DNA of 64,000 nucleotides from assembly GCA_031385445.1 (NCBI GenBank), contig JANNBM010000055.1:25158-89157 (forward strand). Reading direction: 5' to 3'. The position numbers and the translations under genes were made by a program. The DNA comes from CAIYZT01 sp031385445 (lineage in GTDB: Bacteria; Pseudomonadota; Alphaproteobacteria; Rhodobacterales; Rhodobacteraceae). Within the stretch, counting starts at the first letter, position 1. Every line of letters starts with the position of its first letter. Shown here one piece after another: positions 17,125-26,091 of this stretch. Under the pieces are notes generated by a model, which was not told where the DNA came from, ran no database searches, and saw only the letters and a program-made list of their open reading frames with translations.

Positions 17125-18093
17125 ATGACCCAAGAGCCGCAACTTCCAGAGGGCGCGCGCGATATGGTTGCCGACGCGGTATCGGGCAACTGGGTTGATC
17201 GCCTCGCCCCTGCCCGAACCCGCCCGTTTTTGCGGCTCAGCCGGGCCGACCGGCCCATCGGAACATGGCTGCTGGTGATCCCTTGCCTGTGGGGCATCGC
17301 CCTTGCCGCGATGAGCGATGGCTACCGGATGTGGGATTTGTGGCTGGCCGTGTCCTGCGGCGCGGGGGCGTTTTTAATGCGCGGGGCGGGCTGCACATGG
17401 AACGACATTTCGGACCGGAAGATTGACAGCCAGGTCGCCCGCACCAGATCACGGCCCTTGCCATCGGGGCAGGTCACGGTGCGGGGCGCTTTGGTGTGGA
17501 TGGCGGTGCAGGCGCTTTGCGCGGCGGTGATCCTGTTCAGCTATAACAAGGTGGCAATCACTTTGGGGATCGCCTCGCTGGCTTTGGTCGCGGTTTATCC
17601 CTTTGCCAAACGGTTTACCTGGTGGCCGCAGGTGTTCCTGGGCCTTGCCTTCAATTGGGGCGCGCTGTTGGCCTTTGCCGCCCATGCCGGACAGATCACA
17701 CCGGCGTCAGTGCTGCTTTATCTGTCGGGCATCGCATGGACGCTGTTTTACGACACGATCTATGCGCATCAGGACAAAGAAGACGATGCGATGATCGGCG
17801 TCAAATCCACCGCGCGGCTGTTTGGGGCGCATTCGCGCGGCTGGCTGCGGGGGTTTGCCGGGGCGACGGTGGTGCTGATGGCGGCGGCGATTATCGCCGC
17901 GCCCAGCGCATCGGGCACGTTCTGGGGGCCGCTTCTGGGGTTGGCCGGGGTTTGGGCTTTTGGCTGGCATATGGCGATGGCCCTGCAACGGATCGACCTT
18001 GATGATGCCAATTCCTGCCTGACAGTGTTTCGCGCCACCAATCAAGGCGGCTTGATTGCTGCGCTGTTTCTTGCCATTGGGGCATGGCTTTGA
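17125..18093 (+). CDS. ubiA: 4-hydroxybenzoate polyprenyltransferase
   Basis: An integral membrane enzyme of ubiquinone synthesis that attaches the polyprenyl chain to 4-hydroxybenzoate. The first Asp-rich motif is NDISDRKID, followed by RTRSRPLPSGQV. The second is DTIYAHQDKEDD. About eight to nine spans are spread over 322 residues. The N-terminal 35 residues are a hydrophilic extension. It is divergent from rsmE with a 12-base gap. Confidence 0.96.
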   Translation: MTQEPQLPEGARDMVADAVSGNWVDRLAPARTRPFLRLSRADRPIGTWLLVIPCLWGIALAAMSDGYRMWDLWLAVSCGAGAFLMRGAGCTWNDISDRKIDSQVARTRSRPLPSGQVTVRGALVWMAVQALCAAVILFSYNKVAITLGIASLALVAVYPFAKRFTWWPQVFLGLAFNWGALLAFAAHAGQITPASVLLYLSGIAWTLFYDTIYAHQDKEDDAMIGVKSTARLFGAHSRGWLRGFAGATVVLMAAAIIAAPSASGTFWGPLLGLAGVWAFGWHMAMALQRIDLDDANSCLTVFRATNQGGLIAALFLAIGAWL

Positions 18094-18098
18094 TTGCG

Positions 18099-18116
18099 GG
18101 CGGCCCCTTGGCCGCC
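18099..18116 (+). terminator. Hairpin after ubiA
   Basis: GGCGGCC, loop CCTT, GGCCGCC: a perfect 7-bp stem beginning five bases past the ubiA stop codon. There is no T-run, so it may be a Rho-assisted or RNA-stabilising 3' end rather than a classic terminator. Confidence 0.45.
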
Positions 18117-18149
18117 TAAGACATTCTCAGCCTGATCGACCGACCGGAG

Positions 18150-20162
18150 TTGCCCGTTATTTTGCCCAAGACAGCCGCCTTCATGAACTTCCGCCTTGGC
18201 CAGGGGGCGATGTCCGCATTGGCATATGTGGCCGCAATTTGCGTTTTCATCCTGGTGGCGTGGGTTTCGGCGCTGCTGATCGAAAGCCGCTCGGCCACCG
18301 CTGTCAGCTCCCGGCTGTTGGCGGAGGGGTATAGCTGGGCCATCGTCGATGCGAACGGCCTGCAAGTCACCCTGTCCGGCACCGCCCCGAACGAGGCGAC
18401 GCGGTTTCGCGCGGTCAATCTGGCGGGATCGGTGGTCGACAGCACCCGCGTGCGCGATCAGTTCGAAGTGACCCCCGCCGCCGCGACGCAGGCCCCGCGC
18501 TATTCCATCGAAATGCTGCGCAACGATGACGGAATTCAGGTGATCGGCCTGTTGCCCGAAGGTGACGACCGGCAGGTTTTGACGGATACAGTCGCTGATC
18601 TGGCAGAGCCAGCCGCGATCTCGAACATGCTGGAGACAGCCGCCTATCCTGCCCCCGAAACATGGGCCCGCGCCTTTACCTTCGGGATTGGCGCGCTCAA
18701 AGCCTTGCCGCGCGCCAAAATTTCGGTGGTGGCCGATCAGGTGGCCGTGACGGCCATCGCGCGGTCTGAACAGGAAAAGCGTGATCTTGAATTGGTCCTG
18801 GCGGGACTGCGCCCCGAAGGGATCACTGTTTTGATCGACATCACCGCGCCGCGCCCGGTTCTGACGCCCTTCACCCTGCGGTTCATCAAAGACGCAAGCG
18901 GCGCGCGGTTTGACGCCTGTTCAGCCGACAGCGAGCGCGCCAAGGCCGAGATCATGGCCGCCGCAACTGCCGCCGGCGCCAGCCCGGAAGCGGGCGCCTG
19001 TATCGTTGGCCTCGGCGTTCCCACGCCCAGCTGGTCAAAGGCGACGGCGACGGGGATCGCGGCGGTGGCCACGCTTGGCGACGCCTCGATCACCTTTTCA
19101 GACGCTGATGTGACGCTGGAAGCGGGGACAGGCGTGACGCAAGACAGCTTTGACCGCGTGGTGGGCGAATTGCGCTCGGCCTTGCCGGATGTGTTTTCGC
19201 TCGATGCCAAGCTGATCCGGGCCACAAGCGCGGATGTCGCCGGTCCGGTGGAGTTTACCGCGACCCTGACCGGCGCCACTGGCAAAGTGGAGTTGCGCGG
19301 GCGTTTGCCGGACGAGCGCGGCCAAGATGCAACCGAAAGTCTGGCCAAATCACTGTTCGGCTCCAGCAAGGTCTATCTGGCCACACGGCTGGACCCGGAC
19401 CTGCCTGACGGCTGGCCCGTCCGGGTGATTGCCGGGCTGAAATCGCTGGCAGAGCTGAGCGAGGGCACGCTTTTGGTGCGCCCTGATCTGGTTGAAGTGA
19501 AGGGCGTGACAGGCTCGACGCTGGCCAAAGCCAAGATCGCGCAAATCCTGTCTGATCAGCTGGGCAAGGGGCAGACCTTTCGCGTGACGGTCACGTATGA
19601 CAAGGCGCTGGACCCGCTGGCGAGCCTGCCAACCCCGAACGCGTGCAACGACAGCGTTCAGGCGGTGCTGGCGGCAAACAAGTTCAAGTTCCCGCCCGGA
19701 TCGGCCGAAATAGACGGTGAGGCGAGCAAGATCATCGGCATGATCGAAAAAGCTTTGGACAAATGCGGCGCGGTAAAGTTTGAAATCGCCGGGCACACCG
19801 ATGCCCAAGGCTCCGAGGGCGGCAATCTAGCTCTGTCACAGGCCCGTGCCGAGGCGGTGCTGGTGGCGCTGCAGGGGCGGCAAGTGGATGTCAGCGGCAT
19901 GATTGCCAAAGGCTACGGCGAGGGAACCCCCGTGGCGGATAATGGCACCGATGAAGGGCGCGAGGCCAACCGGCGGATCGAGTTTACCTTTACCAGTCCG
20001 GCGCCCGACACCAGCAGCGATGCCCCGACCGGCGCGGCGGCAAAGGCGGCGCCCGCTGCTCAAGACGAAGATCTGCCTGATTTCTCGGTCGATAAAAGCC
20101 CCTCTGTCGCGCCGACCGAAAAGACAGTCGCCCCCAAAGCCCGCGTCCAGAAAGAAGGCTAA
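18150..20162 (+). CDS. OmpA-family protein with membrane anchor and BON-like repeats
   Basis: A protein of about 670 residues: one N-terminal span (about residues 23-44), a long region of BON-like repeats (LQVTLSGTAPNEATRFRA, TGATGKVELRGRLPDERG) and a C-terminal OmpA peptidoglycan-binding domain at about 500-625 (IAGHTDAQGSEGGNLALSQA, GYGEGTPVADNGTDEGREAN, RRIEF). It ends in an Ala/Pro/Lys-rich tail. It probably anchors the inner membrane to the cell wall. The start is uncertain: TTG at 18150 directly follows GGAG, TTG at 18162 has that GGAG at better spacing, and ATG at 18183 has no clear ribosome site. The next gene follows after three bases. Confidence 0.85.
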   Translation: MPVILPKTAAFMNFRLGQGAMSALAYVAAICVFILVAWVSALLIESRSATAVSSRLLAEGYSWAIVDANGLQVTLSGTAPNEATRFRAVNLAGSVVDSTRVRDQFEVTPAAATQAPRYSIEMLRNDDGIQVIGLLPEGDDRQVLTDTVADLAEPAAISNMLETAAYPAPETWARAFTFGIGALKALPRAKISVVADQVAVTAIARSEQEKRDLELVLAGLRPEGITVLIDITAPRPVLTPFTLRFIKDASGARFDACSADSERAKAEIMAAATAAGASPEAGACIVGLGVPTPSWSKATATGIAAVATLGDASITFSDADVTLEAGTGVTQDSFDRVVGELRSALPDVFSLDAKLIRATSADVAGPVEFTATLTGATGKVELRGRLPDERGQDATESLAKSLFGSSKVYLATRLDPDLPDGWPVRVIAGLKSLAELSEGTLLVRPDLVEVKGVTGSTLAKAKIAQILSDQLGKGQTFRVTVTYDKALDPLASLPTPNACNDSVQAVLAANKFKFPPGSAEIDGEASKIIGMIEKALDKCGAVKFEIAGHTDAQGSEGGNLALSQARAEAVLVALQGRQVDVSGMIAKGYGEGTPVADNGTDEGREANRRIEFTFTSPAPDTSSDAPTGAAAKAAPAAQDEDLPDFSVDKSPSVAPTEKTVAPKARVQKEG

Positions 20163-20165
20163 GAC

Positions 20166-20495
20166 ATGAACCGAACAGAATTTATCATCGCGACGGCCAT
20201 CATCCTGCTTTTGGCGTTTGCGATGGGTTGGTTCACCTATTGGCTGGTGCACCGCTTTACCCGGGTGGCGGGCGGCGACATGGGCGAGATGGACAAGCTG
20301 GCGCAAAACCTGCACGAGGCCGAGGAAATGCGCGATCAGGCGATCAGCTATTTCGAAAACCGCGAAGCCGAATTGATGAACCAGATCGCCCAGACCGAAG
20401 CCGAACTGCGCGCCGCGATGGAGGGTCTGCGCGATGCGCGCCAAGAGGCGGAAGAAATGCGCGCCTATATTGAACGGATGCATGGCCGGGGCTGA
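20166..20495 (+). CDS. Membrane-anchored coiled-coil protein
   Basis: A 109-residue protein with one N-terminal span (IIATAIILLLAFAMGWFTYWL) followed by about 70 residues of charged heptad-like sequence (LHEAEEMRDQAISYFENREA, LRDARQEAEEMRAYIERM) that should form a coiled coil. It lies three bases after the OmpA-family gene and probably works with it at the envelope. No named family recognised. It converges on rmlA. Confidence 0.78.
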   Translation: MNRTEFIIATAIILLLAFAMGWFTYWLVHRFTRVAGGDMGEMDKLAQNLHEAEEMRDQAISYFENREAELMNQIAQTEAELRAAMEGLRDARQEAEEMRAYIERMHGRG

Positions 20496-20536
20496 ACGGA
20501 CCGCCTGGGTGCCGAGCCCGGGGCCATTGCCGTAAT

Positions 20537-21412
20537 TTATTCGGCGGCAATTCGGCCCAAATAGGTGCCGTAATCATTTTTGGCAAAGGCCTTGGCCTGC
20601 TTTTGCAAAATCGCCTTGTCGGTCCAGCCAGCGCGATAAGCGATCTCGTCCGGGCTGCCAACCTGCAATCCTTGCCGCAGCTCCAGCGTGCGCACGAAAT
20701 TGCCAGCGTCCAGAAGGCTGCCATGCGTGCCGGTGTCAAGCCAGGCAAATCCGCGGCCCATCCGCTCGATCTGCAGGTTGCCCTCTTTCAGATAAATCTC
20801 AAGCAGGTCGGTGATTTCCAACTCGCCGCGCGGCGACGGCTTGACCTGACGCGCCAATTCGGGCGCGCGGGCGTCCAGAAAGTAAAGCCCGGTCACGGCA
20901 TAGTTTGACGGCGGCACTTTGGGCTTTTCGACAATCGTGCTGACGCGGCCTTCGCCGTCAAAGCCCACCACGCCATACCGTTCCGGGTCCGACACGCGGT
21001 AGCCGAACACCGTGCCGCCGCTTTGCCGCGCATCGGCGGAGGCCAGCATTTCGGAAAGGCCATGGCCGAAGAAGATGTTATCGCCCAGCACCATCGCCGA
21101 AGGCGCGCCGGCCAGAAAATCGTCGGCCAGAATATAGGCCTGCGCCAGACCGTCGGGTGAGGGCTGCGTGATATAGCTCAGCGAGATGCCCCATTGGCTG
21201 CCATCGCCCATCAGGCGTACGAACTGGCTTTGATCTTCGGGGGTGGTGATCACCGCAATCTCGCGAATGCCGGTCAGCATCAGCGCGGACAAAGGATAGT
21301 AAATCATCGGCTTGTCATAGACCGGCAACAGCTGCTTGGACACGCCCATGGTGATCGGCCAAAGCCGGGTGCCAGAGCCGCCCGCCAGAATGATCCCTTT
21401 GCGTTGCATCAC
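20537..21412 (-). CDS. rfbA: Glucose-1-phosphate thymidylyltransferase
   Basis: RmlA activates glucose-1-phosphate with dTTP to dTDP-glucose, the first step of dTDP-L-rhamnose synthesis. The nucleotide-binding signature GGSGTRLWPITMGVSKQLL is at residues 10-28, followed by YDKPMIYYPLSALML. GDNIFFGHGLSEML and a C-terminal dimerisation segment are present. 291 residues is the usual length. Its start overlaps the end of rfbD by four bases. It is the last gene of a leftward rfbC-rfbB-rfbD-rfbA operon. Confidence 0.97.
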   Translation of the reverse strand: MMQRKGIILAGGSGTRLWPITMGVSKQLLPVYDKPMIYYPLSALMLTGIREIAVITTPEDQSQFVRLMGDGSQWGISLSYITQPSPDGLAQAYILADDFLAGAPSAMVLGDNIFFGHGLSEMLASADARQSGGTVFGYRVSDPERYGVVGFDGEGRVSTIVEKPKVPPSNYAVTGLYFLDARAPELARQVKPSPRGELEITDLLEIYLKEGNLQIERMGRGFAWLDTGTHGSLLDAGNFVRTLELRQGLQVGSPDEIAYRAGWTDKAILQKQAKAFAKNDYGTYLGRIAAE

Positions 21413-22260
21413 GTCAACTCCTTTACCAACATGACAAGTTCTCTTTTCCAGTCCGGCCGGTCAATCCCGAACGCCGCCTTTAGCGATGAACACGCCATCC
21501 GGCTGTTTGCGGGGCGTTTTGCCGGGGTTGGATAGGCGGATGTCGGAATATCGGTGATCTGGCACGGCAAAGCGGCCACGGCCATGATCTGCCGCGCGAA
21601 ATCGGCCCAGGAGGTGTCAGGCGCGCCGCTGAAATGATGGGTGCCGCCGGGCTGGCCTTTGACCATCGCGCGGGCGCAGGTGAAAAGCGCGTCCGCGATG
21701 GCCGAAGCCGGCGTGGGCCCGCCGATTTGATCGGCCACCACGGTCAGCGAAGCGCGTTCGCGACCAAGCCGCAGCATGGTCTTGACGAAATTCGCGCCAT
21801 GCGCCGACACCACCCAAGACGTGCGCAGGATAAGCGAATTGCCCCCTGCCGCACGCACGCCCTGCTCGCCCGCGAGTTTGGAGCGCCCGTAAGCCCCCAA
21901 GGGGCCAGGGAGCTGATCGGGGGTGAAGGGGGCGGTGCCCGCGCCATCAAAAACGTAATCGGTTGAAAGGTGCAAAAACGGCAGTCCGCGCGCGGCGCAG
22001 GCCCGTGCCATCGCGGCGGGCGCAGCGCCATTTACCACCGTCGCGGCAGTCTCCTCCGCCTCGGCCTTGTCCACAGCGGTCCAGGCGGCGGCGTTGATCA
22101 CCGCATCTGCGTCCGCCGCCATCACAGCAGCAGCGCAAGCGGCAGGGTCTGTCAGATCGGCTTCGGCCCGGCTTAAAAACTGCGCGCTGACATCCGGCGG
22201 CAACCGCCGCGCCAATTCCCGCGCCACCTGCCCTGTTTGTCCGAAAATCAGCAGCTTCAC
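21409..22260 (-). CDS. rfbD: dTDP-4-dehydrorhamnose reductase
   Basis: RmlD performs the final NADPH reduction to dTDP-L-rhamnose. The Rossmann opening LLIFGQTGQVAREL, STDYVFDGAG and the catalytic YGRSKLAGEQ (YxxxK) are clear. The GTG at 22260 overlaps the rfbB stop (GTGA) and gives the normal 283 residues; the frame extends upstream only into rfbB. Confidence 0.95.
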   Translation of the reverse strand: MKLLIFGQTGQVARELARRLPPDVSAQFLSRAEADLTDPAACAAAVMAADADAVINAAAWTAVDKAEAEETAATVVNGAAPAAMARACAARGLPFLHLSTDYVFDGAGTAPFTPDQLPGPLGAYGRSKLAGEQGVRAAGGNSLILRTSWVVSAHGANFVKTMLRLGRERASLTVVADQIGGPTPASAIADALFTCARAMVKGQPGGTHHFSGAPDTSWADFARQIMAVAALPCQITDIPTSAYPTPAKRPANSRMACSSLKAAFGIDRPDWKRELVMLVKELT

Positions 22261-23297
22261 GCTTTGACCCCCAGCCGCACCCCAACCCCGGCGCGCGATT
22301 GCAGCGGTTTCCACCACGCCTCGTTGTCCAGATACCATTGGACGGTCTTTTCAAGCCCCTGTTCAACCGTCACGCTTGGCCGCCAGCCCAGCTCGTCGCG
22401 GATGCGCGAGGGATCGATGGCATAGCGCGCGTCATGGCCGGGGCGGTCGGTGACATAGGTGATCTGATCGGCATAGGGTCGCGATTTCGGCCTTTTCTGG
22501 TCCAGGATCGCGCAGATCGTCGTCACCAGATCGATGTTGCGCCGCTCATTCTCGCCGCCGATGTTATAGCTGCGCCCCAGGACGCCCTTTTGCACCACAA
22601 GCAGCAGCGCGTCGGCGTGATCTTCGACATAAAGCCAGTCGCGCACGTTCAGGCCCGCGCCGTAAACCGGGATCGGCTTGCCCGCAAGCGCGTTCAGAAT
22701 TGCCACCGGGACCAGCTTTTCAGGGAAATGGAACGGCCCGTAATTGTTGGAACAATTGGTTAGAACGACGGGCAGGCCATAGGTTTCGTGCCAGGCGCGC
22801 ACTAGGTGGTCACTGGCGGCTTTGGACGCCGAATAGGGGCTGCGCGGATCATAGGGCGTGTCTTCGGTGAACTGCCCCGTCGCGCCGAGCGAGCCGAACA
22901 CCTCATCGGTCGAGATGTGGTGAAAGCGGAAACTTTCAGGTTTGCCCCTGCCCTGCCAATAGGCGCGGGCGGCTTCGAGCATGGTATAGGTGCCGTTGAT
23001 ATTGGTCAGGATGAAATCCCCCGGCCCGTCGATGGACCGGTCCACATGGCTTTCGGCGGCCAGATGCATCACCGCATCGGGGCGGTGGAGGCTGAAAACC
23101 TCGTCCAGCCGGGCGCGGTCGCGGATATCGGCCTGCTCGAACGAATAAAGGTTCGAGCCGGAAACCGAAGCCACGTTTTCCGCGCAGGCGGCATAGGTCA
23201 TGGCGTCAAGGTTGATCACCTCATGCCCGCGTGCGACCGCAAGGCGCACCACCGCCGATCCGATAAAACCTGCGCCGCCCGTGACCAAAAGTTTCAA
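22257..23297 (-). CDS. rfbB: dTDP-glucose 4,6-dehydratase
   Basis: RmlB converts dTDP-glucose to dTDP-4-keto-6-deoxyglucose with bound NAD. TGGAGFIGS at the N-terminus, STDEVFG and YSASKAASDHLVRAW (catalytic YxxxK) identify the extended SDR dehydratase. 346 residues. The ATG overlaps the end of rfbC by four bases. Confidence 0.97.
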   Translation of the reverse strand: MKLLVTGGAGFIGSAVVRLAVARGHEVINLDAMTYAACAENVASVSGSNLYSFEQADIRDRARLDEVFSLHRPDAVMHLAAESHVDRSIDGPGDFILTNINGTYTMLEAARAYWQGRGKPESFRFHHISTDEVFGSLGATGQFTEDTPYDPRSPYSASKAASDHLVRAWHETYGLPVVLTNCSNNYGPFHFPEKLVPVAILNALAGKPIPVYGAGLNVRDWLYVEDHADALLLVVQKGVLGRSYNIGGENERRNIDLVTTICAILDQKRPKSRPYADQITYVTDRPGHDARYAIDPSRIRDELGWRPSVTVEQGLEKTVQWYLDNEAWWKPLQSRAGVGVRLGVKA

Positions 23298-23860
23298 TGC
23301 GAACCCTCGTACACAAACGGGCTTTGATAATCGCGCAGCAGGCGCGCAACCATATCTTTGGCCGACAAAACCGGAGCATCGGTCAGCCCCCAGTCCACGG
23401 CGATATCAGGATCGTCCCATCGGATACCGGCATCACATTCGGGTGCGTAAACATCGGTGCATTTGTACTGCACTTCGGTGTTTTCCGCCCGCGTCACAAA
23501 GCCATGCAAAAAGCCTTTGGGCACGAAAAGCTGCTTGCCGTTCTGCGCGCTCAACTCCACCCCGACCCATTTGCCATAGGCCGGACTGCCAACGCGGATA
23601 TCGACGGCGACGTCAAGGATCACGCCCTTGGAACAACGCACCAACTTGTCCTGCGCATGGGGCGGGGTTTGAAAATGCAGGCCCCGCAGCGTGCCGGTTT
23701 TGGCCGACATCGAATGATTGTCCTGCACAAAGGCCGCCGACAGACCCGCCGCCGCTGCGCGCTGCGCATTATAGGTTTCGACAAACCAGCCCCGGTCATC
23801 GCCAAACCGCTGCGGCGTCAGCACGACCACGTCTGGTAAAATTGTTTGTTCAATCAACAT
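23294..23860 (-). CDS. rfbC: dTDP-4-dehydrorhamnose 3,5-epimerase
   Basis: RmlC epimerises C3 and C5 of the keto sugar. The cupin signatures DNHSMSAKTGTLRGLHFQ and VPKGFLHGFVTRAENTEVQY are present. GAGGCGG precedes the ATG at 23860, which I prefer to an upstream ATG ten codons earlier. Length, 188 residues, is typical. It is first in the rml operon. No glycosyltransferase or polymer gene lies beside the operon, so the rhamnose acceptor is not indicated here. Confidence 0.95.
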   Translation of the reverse strand: MLIEQTILPDVVVLTPQRFGDDRGWFVETYNAQRAAAAGLSAAFVQDNHSMSAKTGTLRGLHFQTPPHAQDKLVRCSKGVILDVAVDIRVGSPAYGKWVGVELSAQNGKQLFVPKGFLHGFVTRAENTEVQYKCTDVYAPECDAGIRWDDPDIAVDWGLTDAPVLSAKDMVARLLRDYQSPFVYEGSH

Positions 23861-24158
23861 CTGGCCCGCCTCAAAAAGCCGTTCATCCATTGATCATGTT
23901 CAAAATGAAGTCAATCGGGTTTGCCCATAAAATCATCCCGCCAACCCTGAGGCCAACCCGCCTCAAAGCCTGATGAATGCGGTCATTGAAAGGTCCCGGC
24001 ACGGCATTGGTTTGCGCGCAGGGGCGGCCACCAGCGCCGCCGCGACGGCAGCGCTTTTGGCACAGCGGTGCCGATGGGCGAAACGAAGCGCAAAGGCCCC
24101 TTCAAATCCCGCGCTTTGCGCGCCATATAAGGAAAAAGCTTTTGCTGAGGACAAAGAC

Positions 24159-25085
24159 ATGTTTGGCATCACCGACACACCCGCCGCACCCGCAGCCGAC
24201 CCGATCCCCGATCTGATCAAGGACGGGTCCGAGGCAACCTTTATGGCCGATGTGATCGAGCCTTCAAAGACCGTTCCCGTGATCGTGGATTTCTGGGCGC
24301 CGTGGTGCGGGCCGTGCAAAACGCTTGGCCCCGCGCTTGAGGCGGCGGTGACGGCGGCCAAGGGCGCGGTTCGGATGGTCAAGATCAACGTCGATGAAAA
24401 TAAGGCGCTTGCCGGGCAGTTGCGCATTCAGTCGATCCCGACGGTCTATGCCTTTTTCAACGGTCAGCCGGTGGACGGCTTTCAGGGCGCGGTGCCCGGC
24501 TCGCAGATCAAGGCTTTTGTGGATACGCTGATCAAGATGGGTCCGGGTGTTCCCGATGGCGGGCTTGGCGAAGCGTTGGAAGCGGCCGAGCAGATGCTGG
24601 ATGAAGGCGCCTTTGCCGACGCCGCCGAAACCTTCGCGGCGATTTTGGAAGAAGAGCCGGAAAATGCGGCGGCCTATGGCGGGATGATCCGCAGTTTTAT
24701 CGGCCTCGGTCAGCTGACCGAAGCCGAAGCTTTTGCCGCCGCCGTGCCCGCGAAAATTGCTGGTGCCAAAGAGGTGGAGGCCGCGCTTGCCCAGATCGAA
24801 CTGGCCCGTCAGGCCGCAAAGGCCGGCCCGGTGGACGATCTGCGCGCGGCGCTGGCGCGGGATCCGGCGGACCGTCAGGTGATGTTCGATCTGTCGGCCG
24901 CCCAGCATGCCACGGGCGATATCGAAGGCGCGGTTGCCACGCTTCTGGACCTGTTCAAGCTGGACCGCGAGTGGAACAATGGCGCGGCTCGGGCGCAACT
25001 GTTCATCATTTTCGACGCGCTGAAGCCCCAGGACCCGATTGTGCTAACTGGGCGGCGGCGGCTTTCATCCATGATCTTTGCCTAA
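24159..25085 (+). CDS. Thioredoxin-TPR protein, CnoX/YbbN type
   Basis: A 308-residue protein with an N-terminal thioredoxin domain holding VDFWAPWCGPCKTLGP (WCGPC redox motif, near residues 50-54) and QSIPTVYAFFNGQPVDGF with the cis-proline. The C-terminal half has TPR-like helices. This is the layout of co-chaperedoxin CnoX (YbbN), which protects unfolding proteins from oxidation and hands them to chaperones. Here the active motif keeps both cysteines. TGAGGA precedes the ATG at good spacing. It is divergent from rfbC with about 300 bases between; the LON-domain and Trm112 genes follow on the same strand. Confidence 0.92.
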   Translation: MFGITDTPAAPAADPIPDLIKDGSEATFMADVIEPSKTVPVIVDFWAPWCGPCKTLGPALEAAVTAAKGAVRMVKINVDENKALAGQLRIQSIPTVYAFFNGQPVDGFQGAVPGSQIKAFVDTLIKMGPGVPDGGLGEALEAAEQMLDEGAFADAAETFAAILEEEPENAAAYGGMIRSFIGLGQLTEAEAFAAAVPAKIAGAKEVEAALAQIELARQAAKAGPVDDLRAALARDPADRQVMFDLSAAQHATGDIEGAVATLLDLFKLDREWNNGAARAQLFIIFDALKPQDPIVLTGRRRLSSMIFA

Positions 25086-25112
25086 ACGCGCAATCGGCCT
25101 AGGTAACGCAGC

Positions 25113-25751
25113 ATGAAAATTCAGGATTTGCCCGCCGTCATTGCCGTGTTCCCGCTGCCCGGCGCGCTGCTTTTGCCGCGCGCCCGCTTGCCGTTGCATC
25201 TGTTCGAGCCGCGTTATGTCGCGATGCTGGAAGATTGCATGAAATCGCCGGATCGGTTGATCGGGATGATCCAGACCGCAGGTGCCGAGGGCAGCCGTCT
25301 GGCCGCGATCGGTTGTGCGGGGCGGCTGACCTCTTTTTCGGAAACGGACGACGGGCGGTATATGATCACGCTGACCGGCGTGTCGCGGTTTCGTTTGGGC
25401 GAAGAGGTGGAGGGGTTCACGCCGTTCCGCCGGTTCAACGTGGACTGGCAAGCTTTCAGGCGTGACCGCGCCCGCGAAGACGAGACGGATCCAAGCCTTG
25501 ACCGCAAATCGTTTCTGGCGCTGCTGTCGCGCTTTTTTGAGGCGCGGCAGCTGGGTGTCGATTGGCAGAACCTGTCCAAGGCCGATCCTGAATTGCTGAT
25601 CAACGCGCTGTCGATGCTGCTGCCCCTGCCGCCCGAAGACAAGCAGGCGCTGCTTGAAGCGCCCAATCTGACCGACAGGCGGCAAACCCTGACCGCGCTG
25701 ATCGAGTTTGCCCTGCACCGGGGCGACGACGGAGACGAGATGATGCAATGA
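25113..25751 (+). CDS. LON substrate-binding domain protein
   Basis: A stand-alone N-terminal LON domain of 212 residues with no protease or AAA part. AVFPLPGALLLPRARLPLHL followed by FEPRYVAMLEDC is the family signature, and GCAGRLTSFSETDDGRYMIT is the second conserved strand pair. Its role is probably substrate or partner binding in protein quality control. It sits 27 bases after the thioredoxin-TPR gene, and its stop overlaps the start of the Trm112-like gene by four bases. Confidence 0.92.
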   Translation: MKIQDLPAVIAVFPLPGALLLPRARLPLHLFEPRYVAMLEDCMKSPDRLIGMIQTAGAEGSRLAAIGCAGRLTSFSETDDGRYMITLTGVSRFRLGEEVEGFTPFRRFNVDWQAFRRDRAREDETDPSLDRKSFLALLSRFFEARQLGVDWQNLSKADPELLINALSMLLPLPPEDKQALLEAPNLTDRRQTLTALIEFALHRGDDGDEMMQ

Positions 25752-25933
25752 CCCTTGACGCCCCCGCCTTTGACCGCCGGATGCTTGAGGCGCTGATTTG
25801 CCCGGTGTCGCAGGGCCCGCTCAGCTGGAACGCGGACCGTGCCGAGCTTGTTTCCAAATTGGCAAAGCTGGCTTTTCCGGTGCGGGACGGCATCCCGATC
25901 ATGCTGCTCAGCGAAGCGCGGGCGCTGGAATAG
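25748..25933 (+). CDS. Trm112-like small protein (UPF0434/YcaR family)
   Basis: A 61-residue protein with LICPVSQGPLSWN and AFPVRDGIPIMLLSEAR, the two ends of a Trm112 domain. Zinc-binding Trm112 proteins carry CPxC and LVC; here these are CPVS and LVS, so the metal site is mostly lost, as in many bacterial relatives. It is coupled by four-base overlap to the LON-domain gene. Confidence 0.88.
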   Translation: MTLDAPAFDRRMLEALICPVSQGPLSWNADRAELVSKLAKLAFPVRDGIPIMLLSEARALE

Positions 25934-26091
25934 GCGCGGCCAACGCTGGCCCGTTCAGCCCGAGCTTTTTCCTTCGCCCCAAGACATGGGCTGCGTCGGT
26001 CCAGACGGCGCCCGTCAGCATATTTCCGGTTCCGCAGGCCCGCCATCGGTTTGATCGTTGACGAACATATGCAGAACACTACATTGGGTTT

